Source: Anaerolineae bacterium UTCFX2
GTDB lineage: Bacteria; Chloroflexota; Anaerolineae; Anaerolineales; UBA4823
Length of the DNA stretch: 43,786 nt
Reading direction: 5' to 3'
Assembly: GCA_002050125.1 (NCBI GenBank)
Contig: MWTA01000045.1
Location: 1 to 43,786 of the forward strand
Positions 15,948-29,400 of the stretch are shown here, piece by piece. A program made the position numbers and the translations under genes. Below the pieces are notes generated by a model. That model made no database searches and was not told the origin of the DNA. It was given only the letters and a program-made list of their open reading frames with translations. Each line of letters begins with the position of its first letter. The first letter of the stretch is position 1.

Positions 15948-17402
15948 ATGCCAAAATGGTTCGGAACGGACGGTATCCGCGGCGCGGTGGGCGAATGGCC
16001 CATGACGCCTGAATTTGCGCTGCGCCTGGGCCGGGCGGCGGGTCAGGTAATCCGCGGCGAACGCCCTGAAGCCACGGTGGTGATCGGGCGCGACACGCGC
16101 CAGTCGGGTGTGATGCTTCAGGAGGCGCTCGAGGCGGGGCTGATGGCGAGCGGCGTGCATGTGATCGACCTGGGCGTTGTGCCGACCCCGGGCGTCGCCT
16201 GGCTGGTGCGCTATTTGAACGCGGATGCCGGGGCGGTGATCTCAGCCTCGCACAACCCGGCTGACCAGAATGGGATCAAGTTCTTTCACCACACCGGGCG
16301 CAAACTGCCGGAAGCGCTGGAAAACCGGGTCGAAGAATTGATCGAGCAAATGGGAGACGCATCCGATCGCCTGACAGTTCAGGGCGCGATCGGGCGGGTT
16401 CAAAACGGCGAGGTGTTTCAGGAGTTGTATATCCGCGACCTGCTGAGCGAACACCCCAATCTGAACCTGGCTGGCGTGCGGTTGGTGATGGACTGCGCCA
16501 ACGGCGCAGCCTTCCGGATTGCGCCGGAGGTCTTCAGCCGGCTGGGGGCGGAGGTGGTCGCGATCCACGCTTCGCCCAACGGGCAGAACATCAACTTGAA
16601 GGCGGGTTCAGAGCTGGTGCGGCGCTCGCTGGAGGAGATGAACCTGCTGATCGCGCACCACCAGGCGCGGTTTGGGCTGGCGTTTGACGGCGACGCCGAC
16701 CGGGTGGTGCTGGTCGATGAGCGCGGCAGCCTGGTCGACGGCGATCACATGCTGGGGATGCTGTCGCGCTATTTCGATGAACGGGGTTTGCTGCTGGGTC
16801 GTTCGGTAGTCACCACCGTGATGCGCAACAGCGGGCTCAAGAACCAGCTGGAAGCGTCGGGCATCCAGATGTTCGAGACGCCGGTGGGGGACAAGTATGT
16901 GACCGATAAGATTTTCGAGATCCGCGAGACCGCCGCTTTGGAAGGGCAGATCGGTTTGGGGGGTGAACAGGCGGGTCACGTTTTGATTGTGGATGAGAGC
17001 CACCCCACCGGCGATGGGATACGCACGGCGCTTTTTGTGCTGCGCGCCTTCTTCGAATCCGGGCGGGATTCGCTCGCCAGTTTTGCGCTGGAAGTCGGAA
17101 AAACCCCGCAGATCATCGCCTCGGCGCGGGTTGGCAACGGATCGCGCTATGCGCGCCAGGAACTGGATGAAATGGAAGCTTCAACGCTGGGGAACCCGGG
17201 GTTGATCCGCGCTAACCTGCGCTACTCCGGAACCGAGCCGTTGCTGCGGGTGATGCTCGAATCGGACGGGACGCTGGATGAAACGCAGCTCGGGCGGATC
17301 GCGCTGGGTTTGTGCCGCAAAGCGCAGGAGCATTCGGGTCTGCCAAACGCGCATGTGGACGTGTTGAACGTCACCCGCGGCGGGGTGATCCCCACTACCT
17401 GA
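15948..17402 (+). CDS. glmM: Phosphoglucosamine mutase
   Basis: Converts glucosamine 6-phosphate to glucosamine 1-phosphate, the step that feeds UDP-GlcNAc and so peptidoglycan and glycan synthesis. Motifs: FGTDGIRGAVG (5-15), catalytic Ser101 in ISASHNPADQNGIKFF, metal loop FDGDADR (246-252, Asp247/249/251), GGEQAGHVLI for the sugar, and RYSGTEPLLRVM for phosphate. The FGTDGIRG start and the GEQAGH loop fit GlmM better than phosphomannomutase, though a related hexosamine or mannose mutase is possible. It is 484 residues, about 40 longer than typical GlmM (445). GGAGG lies 7 bases ahead of the ATG. It has its own promoter with a hairpin leader and converges on a thioesterase gene. Confidence 0.88.
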   Translation: MPKWFGTDGIRGAVGEWPMTPEFALRLGRAAGQVIRGERPEATVVIGRDTRQSGVMLQEALEAGLMASGVHVIDLGVVPTPGVAWLVRYLNADAGAVISASHNPADQNGIKFFHHTGRKLPEALENRVEELIEQMGDASDRLTVQGAIGRVQNGEVFQELYIRDLLSEHPNLNLAGVRLVMDCANGAAFRIAPEVFSRLGAEVVAIHASPNGQNINLKAGSELVRRSLEEMNLLIAHHQARFGLAFDGDADRVVLVDERGSLVDGDHMLGMLSRYFDERGLLLGRSVVTTVMRNSGLKNQLEASGIQMFETPVGDKYVTDKIFEIRETAALEGQIGLGGEQAGHVLIVDESHPTGDGIRTALFVLRAFFESGRDSLASFALEVGKTPQIIASARVGNGSRYARQELDEMEASTLGNPGLIRANLRYSGTEPLLRVMLESDGTLDETQLGRIALGLCRKAQEHSGLPNAHVDVLNVTRGGVIPTT

Positions 17403-17435
17403 GGTTTCGTTAGTCGCAGTTCTCTTGCTGGAGTT

Positions 17436-18311
17436 CTAAGTCACGATATTTGGCGCGAAGTCCTGCAAGAATTGATCCGGAAAGCGCGTTGGCTGTCCGC
17501 TGGTCAGATCTACCCACACCCCCAGCGTGTTTGCCCGGCAGAATAGGGTCTGGTCGTTCGCTCTGCGGATCGTGTAATGGCGCACGGCGGTTGAGCGTTT
17601 CACCCCCGAAACCCACGTGGCGATCTCAAGCTCGTCATCGAATACGGCGGGCTGAAGATATTGAATGCGGCACGCGTGCAGCAGGATGGCAACGCCAGCC
17701 GAACGCATCCGCTGCCAGTGCCAGCCAAATTCTGCGATCGCTTCGAACCCGGCTTCGTTGGCATACGCCATGTAGATCGCGTTGTTGACGTGCTCCATCG
17801 GGTCGATGTCCTGCCATTCAACCCGCCGGCGGGTTGTGAAGACGCCTGGCGGGGGAGGGGGCGGTTCCGGAAACGGCGCGCGTTTGGGGAACGCAGCGGG
17901 AACGCCCTCGGGGTAGAAATCTTTTATAAGCTGTTCGGGGATAGAAGCCGGCAGGAGGGTGGCTGCGTCGAGGAACACCCAATCGCTGAAACCGCGCGCA
18001 CAGAGCGTTTCGCTGCCCTCCAGGCGGAACTCGTACACCCGGCGCGAACTGACGCGCCGGAAATCAGCGATCCAGGTTCGCACCCGAACCGGCTGATCGT
18101 AGAAAATGGGCAGGTGGTATTCGATCTCGCTCTCGCGAATCAGCCAGACGCGATTCATCTCGCCATAGCGCTTTTGACCGTAACCGGCTGCGGCGGAGGC
18201 GTCGAAGGCGGTCTCCTGCATCAGCCGCAGGTAATTGACGCTATTCAGATGACCGATGGCGTCGCATTCGTAGCTGCGCACGCGAAAGGTTCGTTCGTGG
18301 ACAAGCGGCAT
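17436..18311 (-). CDS. Tandem hot-dog acyl thioesterase (two fused 4HBT domains)
   Basis: The 291 residues form two hot-dog domains joined by a proline run (about 148-155). The first has CDAIGHLNSVNYLRLMQE (Asp17, His21, Asn23); the second has QDIDPMEHVNNAIYMAYANEA (Asp170, His174, Asn176). Each carries its own Asp...His-x-Asn active-site pattern, so both may be catalytic, or one may serve structure. The layout resembles acyl-ACP or acyl-CoA thioesterases of the double hot-dog type. It would release free fatty acids or clear acyl-CoA. It lies downstream of the SRAP-family gene on the same strand (55-base gap) and converges on glmM. The domains differ enough that the duplication is old. The substrate is unknown. 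Confidence 0.85.
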   Translation of the reverse strand: MPLVHERTFRVRSYECDAIGHLNSVNYLRLMQETAFDASAAAGYGQKRYGEMNRVWLIRESEIEYHLPIFYDQPVRVRTWIADFRRVSSRRVYEFRLEGSETLCARGFSDWVFLDAATLLPASIPEQLIKDFYPEGVPAAFPKRAPFPEPPPPPPGVFTTRRRVEWQDIDPMEHVNNAIYMAYANEAGFEAIAEFGWHWQRMRSAGVAILLHACRIQYLQPAVFDDELEIATWVSGVKRSTAVRHYTIRRANDQTLFCRANTLGVWVDLTSGQPTRFPDQFLQDFAPNIVT

Positions 18312-18366
18312 GGCGCCCTCCCCTCGGGTTCTAAAGGATGTTATTCAAACGGATTTCAGTGTTGTT

Positions 18367-19035
18367 TCAAACCGGAGCGATCAGCGCGGCGAGATCGTTC
18401 TCGGGTTTGTTGACCAGCCGGGAGACCTCGTAAGCCTGCATCTCGTCCGCTGGATAGGGTTTGAGCAAACCAGTCAGCTTCGCGGCTGGGAGTTCTTCAG
18501 GGTCCAGCCAGGTCGAATAAGCCTGCGGGTCCAGGATGGCCGGCATGCGGTTGTGAATGTTGCGCAGCAGATCGTTCGGCTCGGTCGTGATGATTGTGCA
18601 TGAGAACACCGCCGAACCATCGGGAGAGTCCCAGCGCTCCCACAGACCGGCGAAGGCGAAGGGCTTGCCGGATTTCAGGCGCACGTACATGGGGGTTTTG
18701 ATCTTGCTTCCAGGCTCGGCACGCCATTCATAGAAACCACTGGCGGGGATCAGACAGCGCCGGCGGCGAAATGCGGCGCGAAAAGCCGGTTTCTCCGCCA
18801 GCGTCTCGCTGCGGGCGTTGATCATGCGGCTGCCGATTGAAGGGTCCTTAGCCCAGAAGGGGATCAACCCCCAGATGTAGTAATCCAGACGCTGTTGACC
18901 GTCGTTGGGTATGACCGCGACCGGTTGGGTGGGCGCGATGTTGTAGCGCGGCTGGGGCGCGTCGGGGATGTTTAGCCAGGGAAAAGCCAGCCGCAACTCG
19001 TCGGGATCGGCGGTTAAAGTGAATCGTCCACACAT
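18367..19035 (-). CDS. SOS response-associated peptidase (YedK/HMCES family)
   Basis: A 222-residue SRAP protein that caps abasic sites in single-stranded DNA. After Met removal Cys2 (MCGRFTLT) becomes the N-terminal residue that forms a thiazolidine link to the abasic sugar. Other conserved parts are PRYNIAPTQPVAVI, WGLIPFWAKD, INARSETLAEKPAF (Asn), RCLIPASGFYEW (Glu) and IHNRMPAIL (His). All active-site residues are present and the length is usual. The start is fixed by the need for Cys at position 2. It sits between the LCP gene (31 bases upstream) and the tandem thioesterase; neither suggests a shared job. Confidence 0.95.
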   Translation of the reverse strand: MCGRFTLTADPDELRLAFPWLNIPDAPQPRYNIAPTQPVAVIPNDGQQRLDYYIWGLIPFWAKDPSIGSRMINARSETLAEKPAFRAAFRRRRCLIPASGFYEWRAEPGSKIKTPMYVRLKSGKPFAFAGLWERWDSPDGSAVFSCTIITTEPNDLLRNIHNRMPAILDPQAYSTWLDPEELPAAKLTGLLKPYPADEMQAYEVSRLVNKPENDLAALIAPV

Positions 19036-19066
19036 AGATCACCTCGGGTTGAAACCAACCTGATGT

Positions 19067-20500
19067 TCAGGGCAGGCTGTTTTTAGCAGCCCAATCGCTG
19101 CCGAGAAAGAGCTCGATATCTGCTGCGGCGCCTGGATCGAATTCTATCAGGATTTTTCCTGAAGCGATGCCCAGCAAGTCCTTGAGATATTGCAGCGCAT
19201 AAGGGTTGCCGGTGTGATCGATGATCGTTGTCGCCGAATAGGACTGGGCAGCCCCGCCGACCTGCACGACGTTTGCCCCCTGGGCGCGCAGATACTCCGC
19301 AGTGCGATCCGCCAGCGAGGCGTCGCCGCTGCCGTTGTAGATGCTGATCCGGGCGGCTTCGGATTTCATGCGCTCCTGTGTGTTCCCAGGGGTTTGCGGT
19401 CCCAGGCTGCCGGCGGTGGCGAAGATCTGATCGCGCAAGGTAAAAATGTCGTCCGGGATGGGGATCAGAATCGAGAGCCCGTCCGGGGAAGTGCCAAAGA
19501 ACACGTCGCCCTTGTCGATCACCCCGCGTTTGATGTTTTCCTCCGGCACGTCCTTGGCGAGCAGGGAAAGCTTGATGGCGTCGTCGAGCGACAGGTTGGT
19601 GCGGATGCCGGACGCCAGCTCGCTGTACAGCGTTGGGGCTTTTTCGATCAGGCGTGGGAGCATTTTCACGCTCACGATTTTGTCCCGAATTGCCATGATG
19701 ACCTGCTGCTGGCGGCGGGCGCGGTCGAAATCCCCGCCTTCAGTGTAACGGTTGCGCGCGTAAGCCAGCGCCCACTCGCCGGGCAGCGTCTGCACGCCAG
19801 GCTTGAGCTTTTTCTTGGTTTGAGAGCCTTTGCCGAGCAGGTCGATCGTAATCTCATACGGTACATCGATCTTTACGCCGCCGATCTCATCGATAAAGCG
19901 CACGAAGGCGCCAAAATCCACTTGGGCGTAGTAATTGATCGGGATGCCCAGAAAAGATTCGACGGTTTTCACCGCCAGCGCTGGTCCGCCGCCCGGCAGT
20001 TTGTAGGCGTCTCCCAGATAATAGGCGGTGTTGATCTTGCCGTGCTTGAAACCGGGGATGGCAACCCACAGATCGCGCGGGATCGAAAGGATGCCGGCGG
20101 TGCGGGTCTGCGGATCGAGGGTGAGCAGGATCATCGTATCGCTGCGCGCGGCCTCGGTCTGAGCCTCCCAATCGCGATAATCCAGCCCGAGCAGCAGCAT
20201 GGTCACGCGTCCGGCACCATCCCAGGGTTTCAGGTTGGCGAGAGCCAGGGATGGGTCGTTCCCCGGAATCTCACCGGGCAGGGGAGGCAATGGGGTCCCT
20301 TCGGCGTTTAGCCGCGGCGTGTAGGTCCCCTGGCTGATTTGCAGCCCAAACCGCCCCGTATCGGACAAATTGGCGACCAATCCACGGGTGACCGCATAAC
20401 CTCCGATAGCTGCGGCGCAGGCGATAACAACGATCAGCAGCCCAGCCAGCAGGCTTACCAACAAATTGGGAGCTTTGGAATTGCGCGCCGGTTTGTTCAT
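19067..20500 (-). CDS. LytR-CpsA-Psr (LCP) family ligase with LytR_C domain
   Basis: LCP proteins move lipid-linked glycopolymers onto the cell wall or other acceptors outside the membrane. This 477-residue protein has one N-terminal membrane helix (about 13-36), a short linker, and the LCP domain (about 95-245) with LLLGLDYRD, ARSDTMILLTLDP, GILSIPRDLWVAIPG (catalytic Arg region), KINTAYYLGD and YARNRYTEGGDFDRARRQQ. A C-terminal LytR_C domain (about 385-470) starts at ARISIYNGSG. The ATG overlaps the stop of the upstream TPR gene (TGATG), so they are translationally coupled. The function fits a glycan-decorated envelope; the acceptor in this lineage is not known. Confidence 0.93.
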   Translation of the reverse strand: MNKPARNSKAPNLLVSLLAGLLIVVIACAAAIGGYAVTRGLVANLSDTGRFGLQISQGTYTPRLNAEGTPLPPLPGEIPGNDPSLALANLKPWDGAGRVTMLLLGLDYRDWEAQTEAARSDTMILLTLDPQTRTAGILSIPRDLWVAIPGFKHGKINTAYYLGDAYKLPGGGPALAVKTVESFLGIPINYYAQVDFGAFVRFIDEIGGVKIDVPYEITIDLLGKGSQTKKKLKPGVQTLPGEWALAYARNRYTEGGDFDRARRQQQVIMAIRDKIVSVKMLPRLIEKAPTLYSELASGIRTNLSLDDAIKLSLLAKDVPEENIKRGVIDKGDVFFGTSPDGLSILIPIPDDIFTLRDQIFATAGSLGPQTPGNTQERMKSEAARISIYNGSGDASLADRTAEYLRAQGANVVQVGGAAQSYSATTIIDHTGNPYALQYLKDLLGIASGKILIEFDPGAAADIELFLGSDWAAKNSLP

Positions 20501-21795
20501 CAGGAGACCGGGCTTTCCTGAGGCGCTATGGTGGATATGCTCGGAGCCGGTTGCGTGTCGGTGGGCGCGGGCGGCGGGGCAGTGTCCGTCAGCGGCGGTT
20601 CGGGGGTGTTGGTGGGTGGTTCGGGCGTGTTGACCGGCGGCGGCGGGGTATTCGTCGCCGGTGGCGCCGGGGTATTCGTCGCCGGCGGAGGGGGAGCGGT
20701 GTTTGTCGGCGGGATGACGCTGGTAGGGCTTGGCGTGACCGCTGGCGGCAGCGTTTCGCTGGGAGGCGGTTCCGTGGGGACCTCGCTGGTTGGGGCGGGG
20801 GTGGCAGTCGACGGGTGGCAGGCTTCGGCGGCATTAAGACCCTTGGCTTTTAATGCTTCGTCTGGTCCCAGAGAATAGGCAAGTTCGTATTGTTGAAGCG
20901 CGTTGCACCAGTCCCGGCTGGCTGCCAGCCGGTCGCCATATTGGATCAACGCCTCGCGATAGCGCGCACTGGCAGTGATCCCCGAGGCGTCACGCAGCCC
21001 TGGGGCAGCCGCAGCAACCTGGCTGAAGTACTGCACCGCCTGGGCTGGATCCACCTCCCAAAAGCTCGACCCAACCAGGTACAGGCGCGCCAGGTCCCGG
21101 GCAGAAACCGCCTGGGCGTCCAGCGGACCGAAGCGGCTGGCAAGCGCCAGATCGTAAATACCGCCGTTCAGATCGCCAGACTGCCAGATTTTGTTGAAGC
21201 CGCGCATCCGCAACGCAATGAACATCATTCCGTCCACCCGGGCGGTGTTGTACGCCAGATCTTCTTTGCGCAAGGTGGTGAGCGTGTCGAGCGCTTCGGT
21301 CCAGCTTTGCTCGGCGAAAAGCGCCTGGGCGTGCGCAAACATTTCTTCGACCGGACGCAGATCGCGCGTTGCGGTTGGCAGCGCGGTCGGGGGCAGGGCG
21401 GTCGGAGTGGCGGTGCTGTAGAGGATCGTCATGACTTCCGCCAGGCGGTCTGTTGCGCCCGGAAAGGATGGGTCGTGGGCGATCACGTATTCCAACCGCT
21501 GGTGGGCAACCTCGTATTGACCCTCTGCTAGATTCTGGACTGCCAGCGCGTACTGCTCTTCGATTGAAGATTTTACATTGAGGGTCGTGGCTGCCTGTTG
21601 GCTGTGGCTGGCGGATCGAAAGCCGAGAAATACCCCCGCCGCGAGGGCGAGGGACACCAGCGCGCCAAAGGCAACCGCCCAGGCGAGGAATTGCCAGACC
21701 AGGCGCCGGTTGGCTTTTTGGGGTTTTTCAGCCCCGATCTTGAGCGGAGGTTGTCCGCTGCTTGGAGGGCGGGGCTGGACGGGTGCATTTGCCAT
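20500..21795 (-). CDS. Membrane-anchored TPR-like protein with Pro/Thr-rich tail
   Basis: This 431-residue protein is not a named family I recognise. It has a polar Pro-rich N-terminus, one membrane helix (about 33-58, FLAWAVAFGALVSLALAAGVFLG), then helical repeats of TPR character (about 78-120 and 150-325, such as YALAVQNLAEGQYEVAHQRL and CNALQQYELAYSLGPDEAL), and a low-complexity tail (about 328-431) of NTPxPP-type repeats. The repeats and tail should lie outside the cell; the Thr/Pro tail could be a glycosylated wall-spanning stalk. It overlaps the LCP gene start by 1 base, which suggests that the two proteins work together. No strong ribosome binding site precedes the ATG. Confidence 0.75.
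   Translation of the reverse strand: MANAPVQPRPPSSGQPPLKIGAEKPQKANRRLVWQFLAWAVAFGALVSLALAAGVFLGFRSASHSQQAATTLNVKSSIEEQYALAVQNLAEGQYEVAHQRLEYVIAHDPSFPGATDRLAEVMTILYSTATPTALPPTALPTATRDLRPVEEMFAHAQALFAEQSWTEALDTLTTLRKEDLAYNTARVDGMMFIALRMRGFNKIWQSGDLNGGIYDLALASRFGPLDAQAVSARDLARLYLVGSSFWEVDPAQAVQYFSQVAAAAPGLRDASGITASARYREALIQYGDRLAASRDWCNALQQYELAYSLGPDEALKAKGLNAAEACHPSTATPAPTSEVPTEPPPSETLPPAVTPSPTSVIPPTNTAPPPPATNTPAPPATNTPPPPVNTPEPPTNTPEPPLTDTAPPPAPTDTQPAPSISTIAPQESPVS
20580..20710. repeat. Tandem low-complexity repeats encoding the Pro/Thr tail
   Basis: GC-rich imperfect tandem repeats. For example the 17-mer GGGGTATTCGTCGCCGG occurs at 20645-20661 and 20669-20685, a 24-base period equal to eight codons (read on the minus strand as PATNTPAP-type units). 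Copy number is likely to vary between strains by slippage. Confidence 0.75.
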
Positions 21796-21848
21796 ATTTA
21801 ACCAGGACGATTGCGGATCTGGAATGGTTCCCGGGTCATTAAATTCAA

Positions 21849-21889
21849 CGGGGTTTCAGGTCGGGCAAGCGCCTTTCCCTGAAACCCCG
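21849..21889 (-). terminator. Terminator-like inverted repeat after rpoC
   Basis: A perfect 12-base inverted repeat (CGGGGTTTCAGG at 21849-21860, CCTGAAACCCCG at 21878-21889) with a 17-base loop lies 77 bases past the rpoC stop codon. On the minus strand it is followed by TTGAATTTAAT, a weak U tract. On the plus strand a run of six T follows at 21895-21900, so it might stop transcription from both sides. Confidence 0.6.
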
Positions 21890-21965
21890 CTGTCTTTTTT
21901 GAATAATCACGCTAAAGCTGACCGGCTCTGTCGAACCATGGATGAGTTTGAGATCAACGGGCGCA

Positions 21966-26270
<4,305 letters not shown>

Positions 26271-26336
26271 TATACAATTGCCTCCTGCGAAGAGAATCGG
26301 AGATCGAACACTCGTACCTGTCAGACAAGCGAAGCT

Positions 26337-26364
26337 AAGCGCATGAGCCGTTTGCTCAGCGCTT
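26337..26364 (-). other. Hairpin in the rpoC leader
   Basis: In the leader RNA AAGCGC-TGAGC pairs with GCTCA-T-GCGCTT: 11 base pairs with one bulged base and a 5-base loop. It lies about 18 to 45 bases after the predicted start point. No U tract follows, so it is more likely a stability or protein-binding element than a terminator. Confidence 0.5.
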
Positions 26365-26388
26365 CTTGTGAGGTTTCATAGACTTTGT

Positions 26389-26418
26389 ATTATATCGAAT
26401 TTGTATCAGCTTAGTCAA
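26389..26418 (-). promoter_or_regulatory. Strong rpoC promoter
   Basis: On the minus strand TTGACT (26413-26418, 5 of 6 to consensus), an 18-base spacer and a perfect TATAAT (26389-26394). Transcription should start near 26382 and give a leader of about 112 bases. It is the best promoter in the window and supports independent transcription of rpoC. Confidence 0.8.
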
Positions 26419-26445
26419 TACTCTGGCTGGATGTTAATCAAAGAT

Positions 26446-29400
26446 TTATATTTTGACTTCTTGTATCCCCTGCTGGATCGGGATTGCCAGGTAGAACGTG
26501 CTGCCCTTGCCCAACTGGCTTTCCGCCCAAACCTTACCGCCGTGGCGCTCGGCGATCGACTTGACAATTGCCAGACCCAGACCGGTGCCGCGCTGTTCTT
26601 TGGAGCCCTGCGGTACGCCGCGATAAAATTTCTCGAACAGGCGAGGTTGATCTACGGGGGAGATCCCGGTTCCATTGTCGATCACTTCGAAAACGACCCC
26701 GATCGGCTGAATGCGCGTCCGGACGTGAACCTTGCCCTCCGGACGGGTGTATTTAATCGCATTTTCGACCAGGTTGTGCAGTGCCTGTTGTAAGAGCGCC
26801 TGATCGGCTTCGATCAGAGGCTGAGATCCGGCAGGAAATTCGCTGGTGAGTTGGATGCGCCTCTGGGCAGCCTGAAGTTGGAGCGATCCGACCACGCGCT
26901 CCACCACATCCCGGATGTTGATCGTCTCGACTTGCAAGCCCACGCCGGATTCGATCCGACCCAGGTCAAGCAGGTTGTTCACCAGCCGAGCCATGCTTTC
27001 CACGCCGGAGATAATCTTCCGCACGTAGTTGTCCTGCTGCTCGTTGAGTTGTCCGACCATTTCGAGCATGGTAGCATAACCGCGCATCAGCGTCAGCGGC
27101 GAACGCAGGTCGTGACTGACGGTCGAGACGAAATCCGATTTGAGCGCGTCCAGTTCCTTAAAGTGCGTCACATCGCGCAGCACGCACACCCGCCCCATGC
27201 GCTGTCCTTCAGCCAGCACGGGGGTCGCAGTTGCCAGGAAGACCCGCCCGCCCGGCAGTGAGACTTCGACGGACTGTTTTTCGGCGCTTGTGGTGCGCAG
27301 CAGGTTGATCAGTTCAGGTTCGTCAATCACCTGATTGATCGGTTTGCCGGTGTTGCTCTCGTCCAGGTTAAGCCCCAGCACCTGCCAGGCAGCCGGGTTC
27401 GCAAGCAGCAACTGGTCGCGCTGATCGGTAACCAGCACCGGATCGGGGCTGGACGCCAGGATCGATTCGAGCCGCTGGCGCCCAATCTCTGCGGACAGGA
27501 ACAGCCGGGCGTTTGCAGCGGCTAAAGCCGCCTGACCGCCCAAAGTGACCATGAAGCGGACCTCCTCTTCCGAGAAGGTGTGCGGCTGATCGTAGGCGAC
27601 CCACAAAGTTCCGTAGTAGAGGTTTTCGTGGCGCAAAGCGACTGCCATCAGGGATTCCGGATGAGGCGCGCTCGGCGTGACATTGAGCAAGCGCGGCCGC
27701 TGCAAGTTCGAGAGCACCAGCCGGTCCTGCTGGCGGGTGAGCGCCAGGATTTGTTCATCGAGGTCGCGGTACAAGTTTTGTGAAGGTCCCAGACCGTATG
27801 TCATGGGCATTGACGGCGTGCCGTCCTGGTCGTGGACAATATCCGGCGCCAGCACCACCCGGGCGGCGCTTGCCCCGGTTGCCAGCGCCGCTTCCAGGAT
27901 CGGTTGAACCGCTTCGGAAAATTCGAGGCTGGACGCAACTCCCTGGCTGACCAGCAGCAAGCGGTTCAGTTCGTCCAGACGACCCTTCAGGCTCACGCGC
28001 ATGGTTTCGAACGAGCGGCGCAGTTGACCCACTTCATCCACGCCTTCCGCCGCCAGCGGCTGATCCAGCTTTCCCTGGGCAATCCGTCCGGCTTCCTGGG
28101 AAAGCGTCTTTAGCGAGACGGTCACCATGCGCAGACCAAAGCGCAAGATCACTAAACCGACCAGCGAAAGCACCAGGATCATTGCCAGCAGAGGCGTTGC
28201 GATTTGGAGCGCCAGTTCCTGAGCCCGGTAAACCGGCGCCATCAGCACGATCGACCAATCCCGACCTTCGGCGGGTTGGAAATACACCATCACGCGGTTG
28301 CCCCCTGGTCCGGTATCGACGTAGAACAAGGGGCTGTCCGACGTTCTGCCGGTGTAAGTCGTCATCACCATGGCGGGGTCGCGATGGACGAGGATGCGGT
28401 TGTTTTCGTCCAGCAGCATTCCGGTATCGTCCTCGCCGGTCAGCTCCTGCAGCCCAGATATGATCGGCTTCGAGAAGGGGTTGGTTTCAAGGTCGGCGCG
28501 TCCGATGAGTACGCGTTGGGCGTTCCCATTCTGGTCGAAGATCGCCGCCAGGAATGAAATCTGGGCGGTTTTTTGACCCTCCACCGGCGGGATCGAATAA
28601 TACTGGAAGGGCATACCGTCCAGCGCGAATTGGATGCCCATTTGCTCGTCCACCGGGGATTGCGGCCCGATATTATTCGCGGTCGGGTAGCTGGAAATGA
28701 TCCGGCTATCTTCACCGAGGACGGATAACTGGTTGAAAAACGGCACCGTCTTGATGTCTTCTGCGAGCGTCTCGGACAACAGAATTGAATTGTCGCTTAA
28801 CAAATTCGGTTCTTGCGCCAGTTTTAGGATGAGATTCTGTCCGGTTTCGAGGAAAAACGGCACGCTCTGGGCGGACATTTCAGCCGCGTTGCTCATCTGA
28901 CCGTGGATCATTTCGCGGGCAGCCTCGCCGGCGACGATCCAGTTTCCGATCATCAGCGTCAACAGTAGAATCAACGCGAGCGGAGCCATGCTTACGGCGA
29001 AGCGCGTTTGCAGGCTCCTTTCGGCGGGCGAAGGTTCCAACGCGCCCGGTTCAAACCAGCGCTCCGCCGAAGTAAACCGGATCGCTTCGGCGGGAAGGCT
29101 GGCGATAAAAATCTGCAGCCCCACTGCCAGGACGTTGACCGCCAGGCTCTGCAATCCATAATCGAGCCGGGTGACAAAGATCCCTTGGGAGGTGAACAAC
29201 ACCACGACCAGGTGGATGATGAGGTAGAGGGCGCTGATCAGTAGACCGGCGAAAATCGGATGACGAGCCAGCTTAAAGAAGGTGGTGCGGTACCTCTGGC
29301 GGACACAGGCACTAAAGAGGATGGCAAGCAAGCCATACTCCAGCGAGGTGAACAGCAGGTGCGTATGCCACATCCCGATCAATAAGCCGCTGAAAAACGC

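Noticed and set aside
19190-20311. 373-codon plus-strand open frame
   Set aside because: It is antisense to the LCP gene and has no domain or membrane pattern of its own.
20580-20710. Short repeats considered as a CRISPR array
   Set aside because: The repeats are contiguous, have no spacers, and keep the reading frame of a coding tail.
20528-20878. Gly/Val repeat protein on the plus strand, resembling a collagen- or silk-like peptide
   Set aside because: It is the reverse reading of the Pro/Thr tail repeats of the TPR protein.
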